Shown here: positions 7,628 to 7,907 of the stretch, one piece after another
Position numbering within the stretch: the stretch's first letter is position 1
How the letters are laid out: each line of letters begins with the position of its first letter
DNA from: an uncultured Porphyromonadaceae bacterium
Lineage (GTDB): Bacteria > Bacteroidota > Bacteroidia > Bacteroidales > Muribaculaceae
Assembly: GCA_902494595.1 (NCBI GenBank)
Contig: CABUTY010000045.1
Location: forward strand, 1 to 7,907
Length of the DNA stretch: 7,907 nt
Reading direction: 5' to 3'
Position numbers and translations under genes: made by a program
Notes under the pieces: generated by a model
What the model was told of the DNA's origin: nothing
The model's input: the letters and a program-made list of their open reading frames with translations, nothing else
The model's database searches: none

Positions 7628-7826
7628 ATTGAAGTCGTTTCGACTAATTTTTATGGTAAGATTTATTAATATTCTGGAGCAGATTTGGCCGGTTTATGAG
7701 GGAGCAACCTCTCGGTTGGTGCCGATTAAAGCGGCCGAAGATGCCCAGAATATTGATAAAGATTGCCATAAAGTGAGCTTTTTTATGATTTATTATTAAA
7801 CGTAAATTAGTCGAAACAACTTCAAT
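7628..7826. repeat. Nested imperfect inverted repeat of about 200 bases
   Basis: Three pairs of arms lie inside one another. The outer arms, 7628-7650 and 7804-7826, are complementary at 22 of 23 bases. The middle arms, 7652-7677 and 7745-7770, match at 22 of 26. The inner arms, 7679-7696 and 7727-7744, match at 14 of 18. A small apical hairpin (CAACC 7705-7709 with GGTTG 7714-7718) lies at the centre. The symmetry is broken by about 33 extra AT-rich bases on the right, 7771-7803, which contain six T residues at 7779-7784. No target-site duplication is visible at the ends. Possible identities are a non-autonomous MITE-like element, a structured RNA, or an invertible segment. A 48-codon frame (7653-7799, +) and a 41-codon frame (7644-7769, -) lie within it. 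Confidence 0.65.
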
Positions 7827-7862
7827 GGCTTGGGATGATTTTGGGGTTAAATTTGAGGGATT

Positions 7863-7896
7863 TTCAACGTTGAAGAGGGAGTTTAGCGAGCTAAAC
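7863..7896. repeat. Two adjacent short perfect palindromes at the window end
   Basis: TTCAACGTTGAA at 7863-7874 is a perfect 12-base palindrome. GTTTAGC at 7881-7887 and GCTAAAC at 7890-7896 form a perfect inverted repeat with a two-base centre. The second has the same GTTTAG/CTAAAC arms as the hairpin at 147-161 before rpsB. Neither has a T tract. The gene they belong to, if any, lies beyond the window. Confidence 0.4.
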
Positions 7897-7907
7897 GACC
7901 GATGATA

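Larger units (their letters stand above)
7463..7907. other. Gene-poor AT-rich tail of the window
   Basis: After the lipoprotein terminator there is no conventional gene for 445 bases. The stretch holds REP-like copy B, a candidate promoter with a 5' hairpin, the nested inverted repeat and two short palindromes. The only open frames are short (48 codons at 7653-7799 +, 41 codons at 7644-7769 -, and 26 codons at 7825-7905 +). None resembles a known protein family, so I do not call them genes. The concentration of symmetrical sequence, against AT-rich background, is unlike the other gaps in the window. Confidence 0.6.

Noticed and set aside
7679..7744. SRP RNA (4.5S) apical domain in the centre of the inverted repeat
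   Set aside because: The GGAAGCAGCC-type conserved core of SRP RNA is absent, so the hairpin shape alone is not enough.
7825..7905. 26-codon plus-strand frame at the window end (starts MAWDDFGVK)
   Set aside because: It is too short, begins in the right arm of the inverted repeat, runs through two palindromes, and has no recognisable family.

Overview
The window looks like a chromosomal segment from a Bacteroidales bacterium, probably a gut lineage near Muribaculaceae; the family is inference. The evidence is the rpsI-rpsB-tsf order, Bacteroides-type sequences for S2, EF-Ts, enolase and a RecD-like helicase, a fimbrillin-type lipoprotein, A-rich start regions without Shine-Dalgarno sites, and TAnnTTTG promoter boxes. 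Coding regions are moderately GC-rich, and the gaps between genes are AT-rich.

Layout: (1) 1-2204, + strand: the 3' end of rpsI, then rpsB and tsf, closed by a strong intrinsic terminator. A structured gap of about 130 bases precedes rpsB, and a terminator-like hairpin sits between rpsB and tsf. (2) 2205-2308: a convergent gap with a REP-like palindrome and a short GC-rich tandem repeat. (3) 2309-3700, - strand: a 463-residue SF1B (RecD/Pif1/Dda-like) helicase. (4) 3701-3927: a divergent promoter region and a long eno leader. (5) 3928-5271, + strand: eno and its terminator. (6) 5271-5469: 10-base tandem repeats, nested palindromes and the best promoter in the window. (7) 5470-7462, + strand: a 645-residue fimbrillin/DUF6562-like surface lipoprotein with a beta-helix-like C-terminal half, then a terminator. 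(8) 7463-7907: no conventional gene. It holds a second REP-like palindrome, a promoter-like box with a hairpin, a nested imperfect inverted repeat of about 200 bases, and two short perfect palindromes.

The conserved genes cover translation (S9, S2, EF-Ts), DNA metabolism (helicase) and glycolysis (enolase). The lipoprotein is the accessory, surface-exposed component. The unexplained signals are concentrated in the non-coding DNA. The strongest are the nested inverted repeat at 7628-7826, whose two strands encode partly similar short peptides, and the pair of REP-like hairpins whose stems differ by paired changes. No complete, recognisable new multi-gene system is visible here.
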